Positions 10,546-19,399 of a stretch of DNA of 64,000 nt are shown here, one piece after another. Under the pieces are notes generated by a model. That model searched no databases. It had not been told where the DNA came from and was given only the letters and a program-made list of their open reading frames with translations. The position numbers and the translations under genes are program-made. Source of the DNA: Fuerstiella sp041398845 (lineage in GTDB: Bacteria > Planctomycetota > Planctomycetia > Planctomycetales > Planctomycetaceae); contig JAWKTZ010000006.1 in assembly GCA_041398845.1 (NCBI GenBank), positions 2,418,001 to 2,482,000 on the forward strand. The letters are read 5' to 3'. Within the stretch, counting starts at the first letter, position 1. Every line of letters starts with the position of its first letter.

Positions 10546-10623
10546 TCGCGGATTCGTCATACGCCTGACCCGGAAACAACGCTTCCGCAACCACCGCAAC
10601 ACTCATCACAAAGGAGATTCTTT

Positions 10624-11418
10624 ATGCTCCACATCAACATGAACTCTCAAGGTCGACGTTCGGGAATGGCTCGTCGGGATTTCGTCCGAGTCGGCGCGCT
10701 GTCGACGCTGGGACTTTCACTTCCGGACCTGCTTCGGTCTCGAGCTTCAGCGGCAGACAGCGTTGGCTCTGGCACGGCCCCTAAAGCAAAATCCTGTATC
10801 GTTTTGTGGATGAGCGGCGGACCGTCGCACATGGACACGTTCGACCTGAAACCGGAAGCACCCTCCAGTCATCGAGGCACCTTCAATCCTATTGCCACCA
10901 ATGCCGACGGCCTGCAGATCTGCGAGCACCTTCCGAATCTGGCGAAGCAGGCTGATAAATTCAGCATCATGAGAAGCGTGACTCACCCGTCTCCGTCCCA
11001 CGACATCGCCAGCCACATCATGCTGACCGGAAACGTCCCCGCGCGTGGCACGGTCAATCCAAGTTTCGGTTCTGTCGTGTTTCGTGAACGAGGCTACACC
11101 GAAGCATTGCCGCCGTACATTGCCGTGCCCAACGGCCATCGATACTCGGCGGCCGGTTTCATGGGAGGCACATACAAACCGTTTTCGATTGGCAGCGATC
11201 CCAATGCAAAGGACTTCCAGGTTCGCAGCCTGAAGCTGCCCGATGGAATGACGGTCGACCGCCTGCAGGACCGACGCCGTTGGCTGACCGGCCTGGACAC
11301 ACTGAAACGCCGCATGGACGGTGACGCCGAACTGACCGTGCTGGACGAATTCTACGAACGGTCCTACGACATGATCACGTCACCAGATACGTCGAAGGCA
11401 TTCTATCTGTCTCAGTAA
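10624..11418 (+). CDS. DUF1501 protein, N-terminal part (interrupted by TAA)
   Basis: DUF1501 proteins are exported, alkaline-phosphatase-fold relatives that accompany DUF1549/DUF1553 proteins. The start ATG 10624 has a strong ribosome-binding site (AAAGGAG at about 10609). The N-terminus has a twin-arginine-like signal (ARRDFVRVGALSTLGLSLPDLL). WMSGGPSHMDTFDLKPEAP is the typical metal-site region of the family. The frame ends at a TAA (11416-11418) directly after FYLSQ. The same frame resumes with YDALREKYGRNTLGQ and continues to 11973 without any shift, so a single-base change (for example GAA to TAA) would explain the break. The gene is probably inactive if the stop is real. Confidence 0.85.
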   Translation: MLHINMNSQGRRSGMARRDFVRVGALSTLGLSLPDLLRSRASAADSVGSGTAPKAKSCIVLWMSGGPSHMDTFDLKPEAPSSHRGTFNPIATNADGLQICEHLPNLAKQADKFSIMRSVTHPSPSHDIASHIMLTGNVPARGTVNPSFGSVVFRERGYTEALPPYIAVPNGHRYSAAGFMGGTYKPFSIGSDPNAKDFQVRSLKLPDGMTVDRLQDRRRWLTGLDTLKRRMDGDAELTVLDEFYERSYDMITSPDTSKAFYLSQ

Positions 11419-11499
11419 TATGACGCCCTGCGAGAAAAATACGGTCGCAATACTCTGGGGCAAAGCTGTCTTCTGGCCAGACGCCTGGTTGAATCCGGA

Positions 11500-11973
11500 G
11501 TGTCGTTCGTGCATGTGGATCGCGGCGGCTGGGATACTCACCGCCAGAACTTTGAAACCCTGAAAGGCACTCGGCTGCCGGAACTGGATCAGGCCTTCGC
11601 TGCTCTGCTGGAAGATCTTGCCGACCGTGGCCTGCTGGAAAGCACCATTGTCTTGTGGATGGGTGAATTCGGTCGAACGCCAACCATTGACTACGACCCA
11701 CGATGGCAGGGCGGCCGTCATCATTATGCGAAAGTCTTTTCGGCAGTCATCGGTGGCGGCGGATTTAATGGCGGGCACGTTGTGGGATCGAGCACCGACA
11801 AAGGCGAAGAAGTGAAAGATCGTCCGGTCCTGCCATGGGATATCGGAGCCAGCATCATGACTCACCTCGGAATTCCGTACGACAAGACATACGAAGAACG
11901 TGACCGCAACATCCGCCTGCTCCCATTCGGAACAAGCGTCGTCAGCGGTGGCATGCTCAACGAACTCACCTGA
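11500..11973 (+). CDS. DUF1501 protein, C-terminal part after in-frame stop
   Basis: This is the second half of the DUF1501 gene begun at 10624, in the same frame and open from 11419. It holds the remaining conserved pieces: HVDRGGWDTHRQNF, LLEDLADRGLLESTIVLWMGEFGRTP, GRHHYAKVFSAVIGGGG, and the C-terminal LGIPYDKTYEERDRNI segment. The only candidate start shown is a GTG at 11500, and it has no clear ribosome-binding site, so independent translation is unlikely. A short hairpin (11974-11990) follows the stop. Confidence 0.75.
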   Translation: MSFVHVDRGGWDTHRQNFETLKGTRLPELDQAFAALLEDLADRGLLESTIVLWMGEFGRTPTIDYDPRWQGGRHHYAKVFSAVIGGGGFNGGHVVGSSTDKGEEVKDRPVLPWDIGASIMTHLGIPYDKTYEERDRNIRLLPFGTSVVSGGMLNELT

Positions 11974-11990
11974 CAAGGGCTTCGCCCTTG
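11974..11990. terminator. Short hairpin after DUF1501 gene
   Basis: CAAGGGC and GCCCTTG pair perfectly around the loop TTC, directly after the stop codon at 11973. There is no run of T after it, so it may be a weak terminator or simply an mRNA 3' stem. Confidence 0.4.
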
Positions 11991-12150
11991 ACCCGATGGC
12001 GTGGCGGGCGTGTTGAGGTGGAAAGCGGGAATCGCCGAGACACTCTCATGGACGTTGGGCGCTGTGCTGAATGAGCCAGCCGACATGACGGGGACGATGT
12101 TTCGATAGCCCGCTCAGGCAAATGGCTGACAAAAACTCAAGTGTATTGCG

Positions 12151-14505
12151 ATGGGAAACAGAACCATGACAAACAAACGAACGATCACGACCGCCTGCGT
12201 CGCACTCTTGAGTACTCTGTCGACATGTCTCGTGCTGGCAGAAGACACTGAGATTAAACCGGTTCCATTTCCGGCCGCTCAGCCAAGTCTGCTGTCCATT
12301 CTTCCTGCAGGGCTTCAACAGGGCACCAGCGTAGAAGCTGTGATCGATGGCCGATCGATGAGTTCCCCAAGTCAGGTCATCATCAGTGGAACGGGAGTGA
12401 ATGCCAGGCTGCTGCCTGCCGAAAAAGGCCGCAGGGTCACTGCGTCCAGCGTTCCGATCCAGATCACAGCCGACGCCGATGCTGAACCAGGAATCCGTGA
12501 ACTTCGCATCGTAACACCAGGCGGAGTTTCCAATGTTCTGCGATTGGTCGTTGGAATGCTCCCGGAAGTTACCGAGCAGGAGCCAAACAACGAAGATACG
12601 GTTTCCGAAAGAATCACCGTGATTCCCGTTGTCATCAATGGCTCGCTGCCTCGTTCCGAAGATGTCGACTGCTTTCGCTTCCACGCCAAACAAGGCGAAC
12701 AACTTGTTTTCGACCTGAGCGCAGAACAGTTGCACCCCTATATCTCCGGGCTTCGACCCGGATGGATGGAAGGTGTACTGACCGTTCGCGACGTCACGGA
12801 ACTGTCGCCGTTAGCAGACGCACTGATTGCAGCTCGACGAGAACTGGATGAAGCCACCACGGCTGTGCAGCGAGCTGGCAACAATTCCAAAACTGCCCGG
12901 GAAGCCGTTCAGTCTGCAACAAAAGCTCTTCAAACAGCAAATGCTCACCTGCAGGAAAAATCAAAGGCCCTGCAGAAGGCTGGGGACGATCAAAAGGCGA
13001 AGGCCGAAACGCAGGTAAAGGCAGCACAGAGCGAAGTGGAGTCCGCGACAAAGACTCTGGAAGCCGCTCAAAAGCGAGCCACCGAGGTCTACGCCAAAGC
13101 CGATGCCGCCAACAAAGCGGTGGCAGCCGCCAGAACAGCGGCCACTGATGCAGAAAAGGCTGTGAAAGGCTTCCCCGCCCGCCCATCGAGAAATCTTGGC
13201 GTCGCGTCTCACTTTCCCGGTCGCGAAGATCCCGCGATGACATTCACCGCGCCACATGATGGGGATTATGTGATTGAGGTTCGTGATGAGCTGTTTCGAG
13301 GTCGCACCGAGTTCAACTATCGATTGACCATCGTCCGTCTGTCGGAACCGGCGACAATTGACGTTGCCGATGCCTCGACGAAACCCGGAACCATCATTCC
13401 AACGGCATACCGTCCCGTCGGCACCTCAGCGGTGAAAGCGGAAGGTCGTCGTGACGAAGCGGAGCCTAACAACTCCACAGAACAGGCCATGCTGCTGGAG
13501 ATTCCTGCTTTAATCACGGGAGTCATCGAACAAAGTGGCGACGCGGACTACTATCGATTCTCCGCCACCAAAGGACAGCGTCTGGTTCTGGAAACGGTCG
13601 GTCAGGCGATCGGTTCACCAGTCGACACTCGACTGGATTTGTTTGATGCTCGTGGCAGAAAACTGAAGTCCAACGATGACAACAGTCTGTTTCAGGATGC
13701 TGCCTTCGAACATCGATTTGATGCCGATGGTGAATACGTCCTGTGCGTAATGGACACCACCGGCATTGGCAGCCCAGGACATCTCTATCAACTCAATATC
13801 CGCGAACCAGCGCCTGACTTTTCGTTGACGGTTTATCCGGATAACCCTCGAATCACCGCTGGCGGCAGCGTCGCTCTCACTGTCATGATCGATCGCCGAG
13901 ACGGCTTTCGCGAGGACGTCGAGGTCCGTCTGAACGACCTTCCAGCAGGAGCCGTCGCCAGCTCGGGCGTGATCACCAACGGACAAAACCAGGTCACACT
14001 TTCGCTGACCGTTCCTGCTGATTGTACTCCGGCCGTTTCATCGTTCTCAGTCGTTGGCAAAACAGTCTCGACCGAAGCCGCCCTTGAACATTCAGCCACA
14101 CCTGTGGAAAGAAGTCGCTACATCAACGAATGGCGGTATGTTCCCGTGCAGGACCTGAGCCTCAGCATTCTGCCAGCGGCGCCTTACACGATGTCGTGGA
14201 AACTCTCGGAGGCGACTCTGAAAGCAGGGGAAAACTTCACGGCCGCGTTGGCCCTGCACCGAACACCCGGATTTGATGCCGCCGTGCGAGTCACCCTGGA
14301 TGGCCTGCCATCGCGAGTTGTCGCCCCCGTGGTGACCTTCGAAAAAGGTCAATCAGAAGTGAACGTGGAACTTCGAGTTGCAAGCAACGCGCCGAGCAGT
14401 CAGGGAAATGCGGTGGCAAGTGGAACGGCAAGTTCCTTTATCCAGAATTCGCCCGCTCTGGCGCTGACGGTTGAGGAAGCTCCGAAATCTGAAAAGAAAA
14501 AATAG
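12151..14505 (+). CDS. Secreted PPC-domain protein with inserted coiled coil
   Basis: This is an exported protein of about 780 residues, third in the operon after the DUF1549/DUF1553 and DUF1501 genes. A signal peptide is visible (ACVALLSTLSTCLVLAEDT); ATG 12166 (MTNKRTI) is an alternative start. An IPT/TIG-like domain comes first. Two pre-peptidase C-terminal (PPC) domains follow, each opened by an EPNN motif (EQEPNNEDT, EAEPNNSTEQ) and built around VDCFRF or ADYYRFSA strands. The first PPC domain is split by an alanine-rich coiled coil of about 120 residues, and resumes at DPAMTFTAPHDGDYVIEVRD. Ig-like strands and a Lys-rich tail end it. This is a likely cell-surface structural or carrier protein; no catalytic motif was seen. 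Confidence 0.85.
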   Translation: MGNRTMTNKRTITTACVALLSTLSTCLVLAEDTEIKPVPFPAAQPSLLSILPAGLQQGTSVEAVIDGRSMSSPSQVIISGTGVNARLLPAEKGRRVTASSVPIQITADADAEPGIRELRIVTPGGVSNVLRLVVGMLPEVTEQEPNNEDTVSERITVIPVVINGSLPRSEDVDCFRFHAKQGEQLVFDLSAEQLHPYISGLRPGWMEGVLTVRDVTELSPLADALIAARRELDEATTAVQRAGNNSKTAREAVQSATKALQTANAHLQEKSKALQKAGDDQKAKAETQVKAAQSEVESATKTLEAAQKRATEVYAKADAANKAVAAARTAATDAEKAVKGFPARPSRNLGVASHFPGREDPAMTFTAPHDGDYVIEVRDELFRGRTEFNYRLTIVRLSEPATIDVADASTKPGTIIPTAYRPVGTSAVKAEGRRDEAEPNNSTEQAMLLEIPALITGVIEQSGDADYYRFSATKGQRLVLETVGQAIGSPVDTRLDLFDARGRKLKSNDDNSLFQDAAFEHRFDADGEYVLCVMDTTGIGSPGHLYQLNIREPAPDFSLTVYPDNPRITAGGSVALTVMIDRRDGFREDVEVRLNDLPAGAVASSGVITNGQNQVTLSLTVPADCTPAVSSFSVVGKTVSTEAALEHSATPVERSRYINEWRYVPVQDLSLSILPAAPYTMSWKLSEATLKAGENFTAALALHRTPGFDAAVRVTLDGLPSRVVAPVVTFEKGQSEVNVELRVASNAPSSQGNAVASGTASSFIQNSPALALTVEEAPKSEKKK

Positions 14506-14608
14506 CCCTGCGTGACTTCCGGAGTGCCGTGCAGGCATACGTTTGTTGCTTGGCCAATTTTGCTTTTTCGTCAGGCACGATTTCCGGCATACGACACTGC
14601 AGTTGACC

Positions 14609-16012
14609 TTACGTCAGCACATCATGCACGACGTTGCCGTAGACATCGGTCAGGCGAAAATCCCGCCCCGCATGGCGATAGGTCAGCCGTTCGTGATCGA
14701 GGCCCAGGGCATACAGAATTGTTGCGTGCAGATCATGCATATGCACCGCGTTCTCCACAGGTGCGTAGCCGAAGTCGTCAGTGGCACCATACGTCAGCCC
14801 GGGTCTTGCTCCACCACCCGCCAGCCACATTGTAAAGCCCTGAGGATGATGGTTGCGGCCATCGCTGTTTTCCGCCATTGGTGTGCGACCGAATTCTGCA
14901 CCCCATAAGACCAACGTGTCTTCCAGCAGACCTCGACGAGCGAGGTCCTGCAGCAGACCGGCAATCGCACGATCGACCTTGGCGGATTCTTTGATGCTGC
15001 CTTCCTGCACTTTCTGGTGGTGGTCCCACGTGTAATCGGTCGATACCTGAATGTAGCGAACACCGCTTTCGGCAAACTTCCGAGCCAGCAGGCATTGTCG
15101 TCCGAAGTTGTCGGTCGGTTCGGAATCGATGCCGTACAGATCGAGCGTTTCTTTGGATTCGTCTGCCAGGTTCATGATATGAGGCATTGTGGACTGCATG
15201 CGAAACGCGAGTTCGTAGTTGGCAATCAGGCCTTCGATGTTTCTGTCGGCCGTCGTCTGTTGCAGGTGCCGTTGGTTCAACGACTGAATGAGGTCCAGTT
15301 GTTTTCGTTGCAGTCCCGCATCAATCCGCTTGTTGCCCAGATTGGAAACCACAGCCTGGGAAATCGGGATTTCTGCGGAACCGATCGCAGTTCCCTGATG
15401 CAATGCCGGTAGAAACGCGCTGCCATAGTTTTGAACTCCGCCATGCCCGCGCGGCGGAGAAATCGTAATGAACGCCGGCAGACTTTCGCTTTCACACCCC
15501 AACCCGTAACTCACCCACGCTCCAACGCTGGGCCGCACCAGGCTGGCCGTGCCCGTGTGCAGATTCAACAGCGCTTCGCCGTGAGCACTGCCTTCCGTAT
15601 GCAGAGACCGAATGACACACAGGCGATCGGCATGCCGTGCCAGATTGGGAAACAGCTCGCTGATCCAGATGCCGCTGTCACCGTGTTGTTGGAATTTGAA
15701 AGGAGACCCCAGCACTGTTCCCAGATTCTCGCGATCATTGCCCACGGATTTTCCGGCAAGAGGCTTGCCGTCTTCTGTGTTCAGGCGAGGCTTGGGGTCG
15801 AACAGGTCCACGTGGCTGGGCCCGCCCCACATGAACAGGAAGATGACTCGTTTGGCCTTCGCCTTCTGATGAGGCAGCGTGGGCGCGGCGCGGTCGGCCA
15901 TGAGCTGCTGGCTGGCCATCGCTGACAACGCAACTTGCCCAAAGCCGGCTGCGCTGCTTCGCAACACTGATCGGCGGTCAATAGCCGGCATAAACTGATG
16001 ACAGGATCGCAT
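14609..16012 (-). CDS. DUF1501 domain-containing exported protein
   Basis: This is an intact 467-residue DUF1501 protein. A twin-arginine-like signal is present (DRRSVLRSSAAGFGQVALSA). The family landmarks are FLFMWGGPSHVDLFDPKP, the AFITISPPRGHGG region, QVSTDYTWDHHQ, LLEDTLVLWGAEFGRTP, and the C-terminal DLHATILYALGLDHERLTYRHAGRD. The last of these is also seen in sulfatase-like folds. It lies 149 bases downstream of the DUF1549/DUF1553 gene ending at 16162, on the same strand, forming the standard two-gene unit. Unlike the copy at 10624, it has no lesion. Confidence 0.92.
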   Translation of the reverse strand: MRSCHQFMPAIDRRSVLRSSAAGFGQVALSAMASQQLMADRAAPTLPHQKAKAKRVIFLFMWGGPSHVDLFDPKPRLNTEDGKPLAGKSVGNDRENLGTVLGSPFKFQQHGDSGIWISELFPNLARHADRLCVIRSLHTEGSAHGEALLNLHTGTASLVRPSVGAWVSYGLGCESESLPAFITISPPRGHGGVQNYGSAFLPALHQGTAIGSAEIPISQAVVSNLGNKRIDAGLQRKQLDLIQSLNQRHLQQTTADRNIEGLIANYELAFRMQSTMPHIMNLADESKETLDLYGIDSEPTDNFGRQCLLARKFAESGVRYIQVSTDYTWDHHQKVQEGSIKESAKVDRAIAGLLQDLARRGLLEDTLVLWGAEFGRTPMAENSDGRNHHPQGFTMWLAGGGARPGLTYGATDDFGYAPVENAVHMHDLHATILYALGLDHERLTYRHAGRDFRLTDVYGNVVHDVLT

Positions 16013-16161
16013 GGGATTATTCGATCAAAAAGTTACCGGTTGACACTTGCTGTGACGGGCGTCGCAGCACGATGTCGATGGGAGTGATGCTCGAGGTTTT
16101 TACCACGTATACCATCCGTGGTCATCCGCCGCAGTTACCAGTCACACGTTGGTTCATTCGT

Positions 16162-18669
16162 TCATTCCAAGATCTGAAATCGACTGGACGCAAACACGGC
16201 CTGGCACGCCAGTACCACCGCACGGAATTCTGGTTCGGCGTCACCGCTTTTCCGCAGCGCGTCAGATGTAGTGCGGATAAACTCTGCGACTTCCGTTCGT
16301 TCGAATTCCTCTGGAGGCACGTTCAGAATGTGCGCGAACATCGCGTCTGCAACATCGGCGGGATCTTTGATCGACACGTCAGCCGGAATTCTGCGAGCGG
16401 TTGCTTCTGCTGCGTCCATCACGGACACGTCGTTCAGCATGAACAGCCCCTGAGTGGCAACGATCGTTTCCGGCCGTAGGCCCGTCGTCGCGTGAGGATC
16501 CGCGAAGTCGAAGGCCTCAAATACTTCCGGCAGGTCGTTACGAATGACGGGCAGATAGACACTGCGACACGGAAAGTCCGTTCGCCGTCGATTCTTGTTT
16601 TCGCCAACGGCAGTCGCCTGATCACCCAGATAAGAAACGGTGGATTCCAATGGCGTCAGGTCCAGAGTTCCCGCACTCAGCAGCATGGCATCTCGTAAAG
16701 ATTCCGGATCCAGACGCCGTCGGTTGGCTCGCCACAGCATCGTGTTGTCGGGGTCAACTGCGAACGCCGCCGCATCGTGTTGGCTGCTGATGGCGAATGT
16801 GTGGCTCAGCACAATCTCACGAATCAGCGCCTTGGTCGACCAGTGATGCTGAATGAGTCGACTGGCCAGATAGTCGAGCAACTCCTGATGACTGGGTTCC
16901 TCGCCCGTGCGACCAAAGTTGTCGACCGTGCGGACCAGACCGCGTCCCATCAGATGCTGCCAGATTCGATTGGCATAGACGCGAGCCGCCAGCCGCCCTG
17001 CACCGTCGTCAACATGGGTCAGCCAGTTTGCCAGTTCAAGACGACCGCTCTGTCCGTCCGGAATCGTGATCGGCGTGTCACTGACAACTCGCAAGACACC
17101 GCGAGCCACTTTGTCGCCCGGGTGATCAAACTTCCCGGCAACACGAATGGCTTCGTCGGCAGGCTTCTGTTTGTCCGTGGGAATCATCGCGCGTGGTGGA
17201 ATCGGCGGTGCGGTGGCGGCGGCTTCCAGTTCCGCAACGCGTACTGTCTGAGCAGCGATTCGATCGGCTTTGGGAAGTGTTGGATCCAGAACGCCATCCG
17301 CAACGGCCTTCGGGTGCTTCACCGCGAATGCTTCCAGTTCTGCCGTGTTATCCTTCTGAAGGAATTCGAGAGCCGACTGTCCCTGTTTCAATTGCTGCTG
17401 ACGGCTGTCACGTTCTTGCCAATAGGCTTCGTAGGCTCCATCGATCTGATCGCCATCCGGTCCCAGGCCGACAAGCTGTTCCATGACTCGTTGCTGACCG
17501 AGCATATAGCGTTGTTCCATCACCTGCGTCGACGTGAAGATGCCCGCCATTGCGTAGTAGTCTGCGGTGGGAATCGGATCGAACTTGTGGTCATGGCAGC
17601 GAGCACAGCCCATGGTCTGTCCCAGCACCGTCTTGCCGATCGTATCAAGCTGCTCGTCCGCCACGTCCATGATGCGTCCATTGGGATCGTTGCCCAGCAG
17701 CACCTTTGGTCCGATGACCAGAAATCCGGCAGCAATGCGCTGTTGATCGCGCTGTTCGATGGAATCAAACGGCAGCAGGTCTCCGGCAATCTGCTGTCGC
17801 AGAAATTCGTCGTAAGACATGTCGGCATTGAATGCCGCGATCACCCAATTGCGATACCGCCATGCCTCACGGAACAGGAAGTTTTCATCCAAACCGTTGG
17901 AATCCGCATAGCGAGCCAGATCCAGCCAGTGGCGTCCCCAGCGTTCGCCAAACTGAGGCGATGCCAATAACTGATCGACCAGGTCAGCAAACGCGTTTGG
18001 CCGGTCGTCAGCCAGAAACCTGTCCATTTGTTGTGATGTCGGAGGGAGCCCGAGCAGTTGAAAGTAGGTACGTCGCGCGAGTGTTCGAGCGTCCGCATCT
18101 GCGGCAGGTGACAACTGAGCGATCTCCTGTTTCGCGAGCACGTATGCATCAATCGGCGATCGCAGCCACTGTGATTGCTGGACGTTCGGTGGCGGCGTTG
18201 TGTTGAGCGGCTGAAAGGCCCAGTGCTGTCGGCCGGCGACGGGGTCGGAAGGGGCGGTGCCGGGAACTTCGTCGACAAGCCTGTCGCGAGGATCGGGAGC
18301 CCCCATTTTCACCCAGCGCTTCAGGAGCTGAATCGATTGATCCGACAAGGCCTTGTCGGGCGGCATCTGTAGATCCCTGTCTCCATAACTCACCGCGCGA
18401 ATCAACAGACTGGCGGTAACATCACCCGGAACGATGGCTCGGCCGTTGTCACCACCCGTCTTCCAGCCGTCACGATGATCCAGCCGCAGCCCACCTTCCG
18501 ACTTCCCGGAACGCCCCGAATGACAGGAATAACATCGCTCTGCCAGCAACGGTCGAATATGTGTTTCGAAAAATGCGATTCCGTCGGCAGACGGCTGTTC
18601 ATCGGCGTGTCCGGTTGCGGCCAGACAGACTATCAGCAATGAACTTAGACATCGTGGTGGGATACGCAT
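16162..18669 (-). CDS. PSCyt1-DUF1549-DUF1553 cytochrome-like exported protein
   Basis: This is an 835-residue secreted protein with the planctomycete cytochrome architecture. After the signal peptide (MRIPPRCLSSLLIVCLAATG) the N-terminal cytochrome domain has a CYSCH heme motif at about residues 46-50, then the LDHRDGWKTGGDNGRAIVPG stretch. DUF1549 includes HWLDLARYADSNGLDENF and a CARCHDHKFDPI motif. DUF1553 starts near RLELANWLT and includes RVYANRIWQHLMGRGLVRTVDNFGRTGE. A short helical linker lies between them. It is the first gene of a pair with the DUF1501 gene at 14609. Heme binding is inferred from the motif; the physiological substrate is unknown. Confidence 0.93.
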   Translation of the reverse strand: MRIPPRCLSSLLIVCLAATGHADEQPSADGIAFFETHIRPLLAERCYSCHSGRSGKSEGGLRLDHRDGWKTGGDNGRAIVPGDVTASLLIRAVSYGDRDLQMPPDKALSDQSIQLLKRWVKMGAPDPRDRLVDEVPGTAPSDPVAGRQHWAFQPLNTTPPPNVQQSQWLRSPIDAYVLAKQEIAQLSPAADADARTLARRTYFQLLGLPPTSQQMDRFLADDRPNAFADLVDQLLASPQFGERWGRHWLDLARYADSNGLDENFLFREAWRYRNWVIAAFNADMSYDEFLRQQIAGDLLPFDSIEQRDQQRIAAGFLVIGPKVLLGNDPNGRIMDVADEQLDTIGKTVLGQTMGCARCHDHKFDPIPTADYYAMAGIFTSTQVMEQRYMLGQQRVMEQLVGLGPDGDQIDGAYEAYWQERDSRQQQLKQGQSALEFLQKDNTAELEAFAVKHPKAVADGVLDPTLPKADRIAAQTVRVAELEAAATAPPIPPRAMIPTDKQKPADEAIRVAGKFDHPGDKVARGVLRVVSDTPITIPDGQSGRLELANWLTHVDDGAGRLAARVYANRIWQHLMGRGLVRTVDNFGRTGEEPSHQELLDYLASRLIQHHWSTKALIREIVLSHTFAISSQHDAAAFAVDPDNTMLWRANRRRLDPESLRDAMLLSAGTLDLTPLESTVSYLGDQATAVGENKNRRRTDFPCRSVYLPVIRNDLPEVFEAFDFADPHATTGLRPETIVATQGLFMLNDVSVMDAAEATARRIPADVSIKDPADVADAMFAHILNVPPEEFERTEVAEFIRTTSDALRKSGDAEPEFRAVVLACQAVFASSRFQILE

Positions 18670-18706
18670 CTCGAATATCGTACCGAACGTGTTGTCTCAA
18701 CGCAAA

Positions 18707-18736
18707 AAAGGCACTCTTCAATGGAAGAGTGCCTTT
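18707..18736 (-). terminator. Rho-independent terminator
   Basis: A 13-base perfect stem (AAAGGCACTCTTC / GAAGAGTGCCTTT) with a four-base loop lies 37 bases past the stop of the small gene ending at 18773. Read on the minus strand it is followed by further T residues, as expected for a terminator of that gene. Confidence 0.85.
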
Positions 18737-18772
18737 CGTGAAAGAGATTGCCAGGGCGACCCACGAGAATGA

Positions 18773-19087
18773 CTACGCGATTTCGAAATCTTCGTCGATG
18801 GAATCACCGGCAATATTGTTGTCGACAAACAGGTTGCCGACACTGCCTGGCCCGTGGTCGTAACAATCGTCGTTGTGCCACAACGGCAGACCTGCCGCAT
18901 AGCGTGCCGCCAGCATCATCACTTTTTCTTCAGAACCGGGTTTTGCAGCCGTTGGAGCTCCCGGGTCGACCCCCAGAGACTTCAACTCTTCTTCAAAACC
19001 CGCATCCAGATCACTCAGGAATTCGTATCCTTCGATATCTGAGAGTGATTCCAGACTTCCGTTCAATTCACCCAAAAAGGTCGACAT
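18773..19087 (-). CDS. Small acidic hypothetical protein
   Basis: This is a 104-residue soluble acidic protein without signal peptide or membrane segment. It opens with MSTFLGELNGSLESLSDIEGYEFL and contains a short conserved-looking core (KVMMLAARYAAGLPLWHNDDC). No family was recognised. A strong terminator directly downstream (18707-18736) supports it being a real monocistronic gene. Nothing in the neighbours indicates a role. Confidence 0.65.
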   Translation of the reverse strand: MSTFLGELNGSLESLSDIEGYEFLSDLDAGFEEELKSLGVDPGAPTAAKPGSEEKVMMLAARYAAGLPLWHNDDCYDHGPGSVGNLFVDNNIAGDSIDEDFEIA

Positions 19088-19399
19088 TCAATGGCTCCGA
19101 TGTTAGCAAAGCGTGTGGTTGCTGAACTTTCGCCATTCCCTTGGCTTGCGTCATCCGCTCCTGAAAACCCGACTTCCGCCATGCCGGATCTGCACCGGCG
19201 GAATCAGCGAACCCGTGCCATCCGAGGGCTCCAGCAGCGTTTCTTTCCTTAGACGCCGATTCTTGAATCGCTGTCGCGAATTGTCAACAAAAAAGATCAA
19301 ACCGGACAGATGATTCCGCAGGAACTCGGATTCCTCTGCAAGCCCTGGAGGTCTGCCCTCCCGCAAGTCTGAAAAAATCGCCGCCGATCTCGGGATTCC
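19088..19399. other. Intergenic region without recognised gene
   Basis: About 310 bases separate the small acidic gene and the sigma-54 activator. No credible coding frame, hairpin terminator or repeat was seen. It should contain the promoter of the gene at 18773-19087. Confidence 0.5.
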
